A stretch of 50,032 nucleotides of DNA from Bacillus sp. AFS006103. GTDB taxonomy: Bacteria; Bacillota; Bacilli; Bacillales; Cytobacillaceae. A program made the translations under genes and the position numbers. Position 1 is the stretch's first letter, and each line of letters starts with the position of its first letter. The notes under the pieces are model-generated. The model made no database searches and was not told the DNA's origin. It saw nothing but the letters and a program-made list of their open reading frames with translations. Of the stretch, positions 50,011 to 50,032 are shown piece by piece. The stretch covers positions 1 through 50,032 of the forward strand of contig NTXX01000017.1 of the NCBI GenBank assembly GCA_002559145.1, given 5' to 3'.

Positions 50011-50032
50011 AGATTGAACTGCACCCGAATTG

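Overview
The window looks like a chromosomal segment from a low-GC Gram-positive of the Bacillaceae (Bacillus/Neobacillus-like). Evidence: purine-rich Shine-Dalgarno (SD) sites with frequent GTG and TTG starts, GatCAB, DgkB and RlmCD on one strand in the order I recall from Bacillus subtilis (gatCAB ... dgkB - rlmCD), catabolite-response-element-like and Fnr-like sites, and repeat families typical of Bacillaceae intergenic DNA. No rRNA, tRNA or CRISPR array was seen.

Region 1 (about 57-17312) is an integrated mobile element of about 17.2 kb in the 3' end of rlmCD. A serine recombinase gene lies just inside the right end. An 11-bp identical core (14 bp with one mismatch) occurs at 57-70 and 17299-17312. 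The left copy is joined in frame to a displaced rlmCD 3' end, so excision would rebuild a different C-terminus for RlmCD. The cargo is a mosaic of defence genes and decayed plasmid/phage genes: a large predicted nuclease-STAND NTPase (160-3954); a GIY-YIG protein; a broken DnaA-N-domain replication gene; an RNase H-like protein; an operon with a HUH-type replication initiator, a small helix-turn-helix protein and what looks like a catalytically dead paralogue of the initiator; a resolvase split into two opposed pieces; a minus-strand set with a PLD-like nuclease, an unknown protein ending in a RelE/ParE-like segment, a DUF3696-type ATPase and a DUF262 protein (10093-14014); a decayed DNA ligase end; and a frameshifted serine recombinase preceded by a small overlapping ORF. 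A structured motif of about 70 bp occurs twice (9048 and 15272), flanking the DUF262 module.

Region 2 (17.3-35.2 kb) is metabolic. It holds rlmCD; a GntR regulator divergent from a garR / DUF1537 kinase / GntP permease set for acid-sugar use; two small membrane ORFs; nicotinate/nicotinamide salvage (pncB, pncA); and a fumarate-respiration-like set (Dcu transporter, aspartase, SdhCAB-type complex) with a perfect Fnr-type palindrome in front. Divergent from that set is a GlnK/GlnL-type two-component pair.

Region 3 (35.3-45.9 kb) has dgkB; a dispersed repeat; a tightly overlapped ECF sigma / anti-sigma / membrane-protein operon that includes a 31-residue ORF; a pentapeptide-repeat protein; PlsY; a thioredoxin-like protein; an OpuE/PutP symporter; a DUF1697 protein; and a VOC protein. 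About 1 kb without genes follows, filled with three repeat families. One is four TetR-operator-like palindromes.

Region 4 (45.9-50 kb) holds gatCAB on the minus strand and a divergent membrane-anchored lysozyme-like protein.
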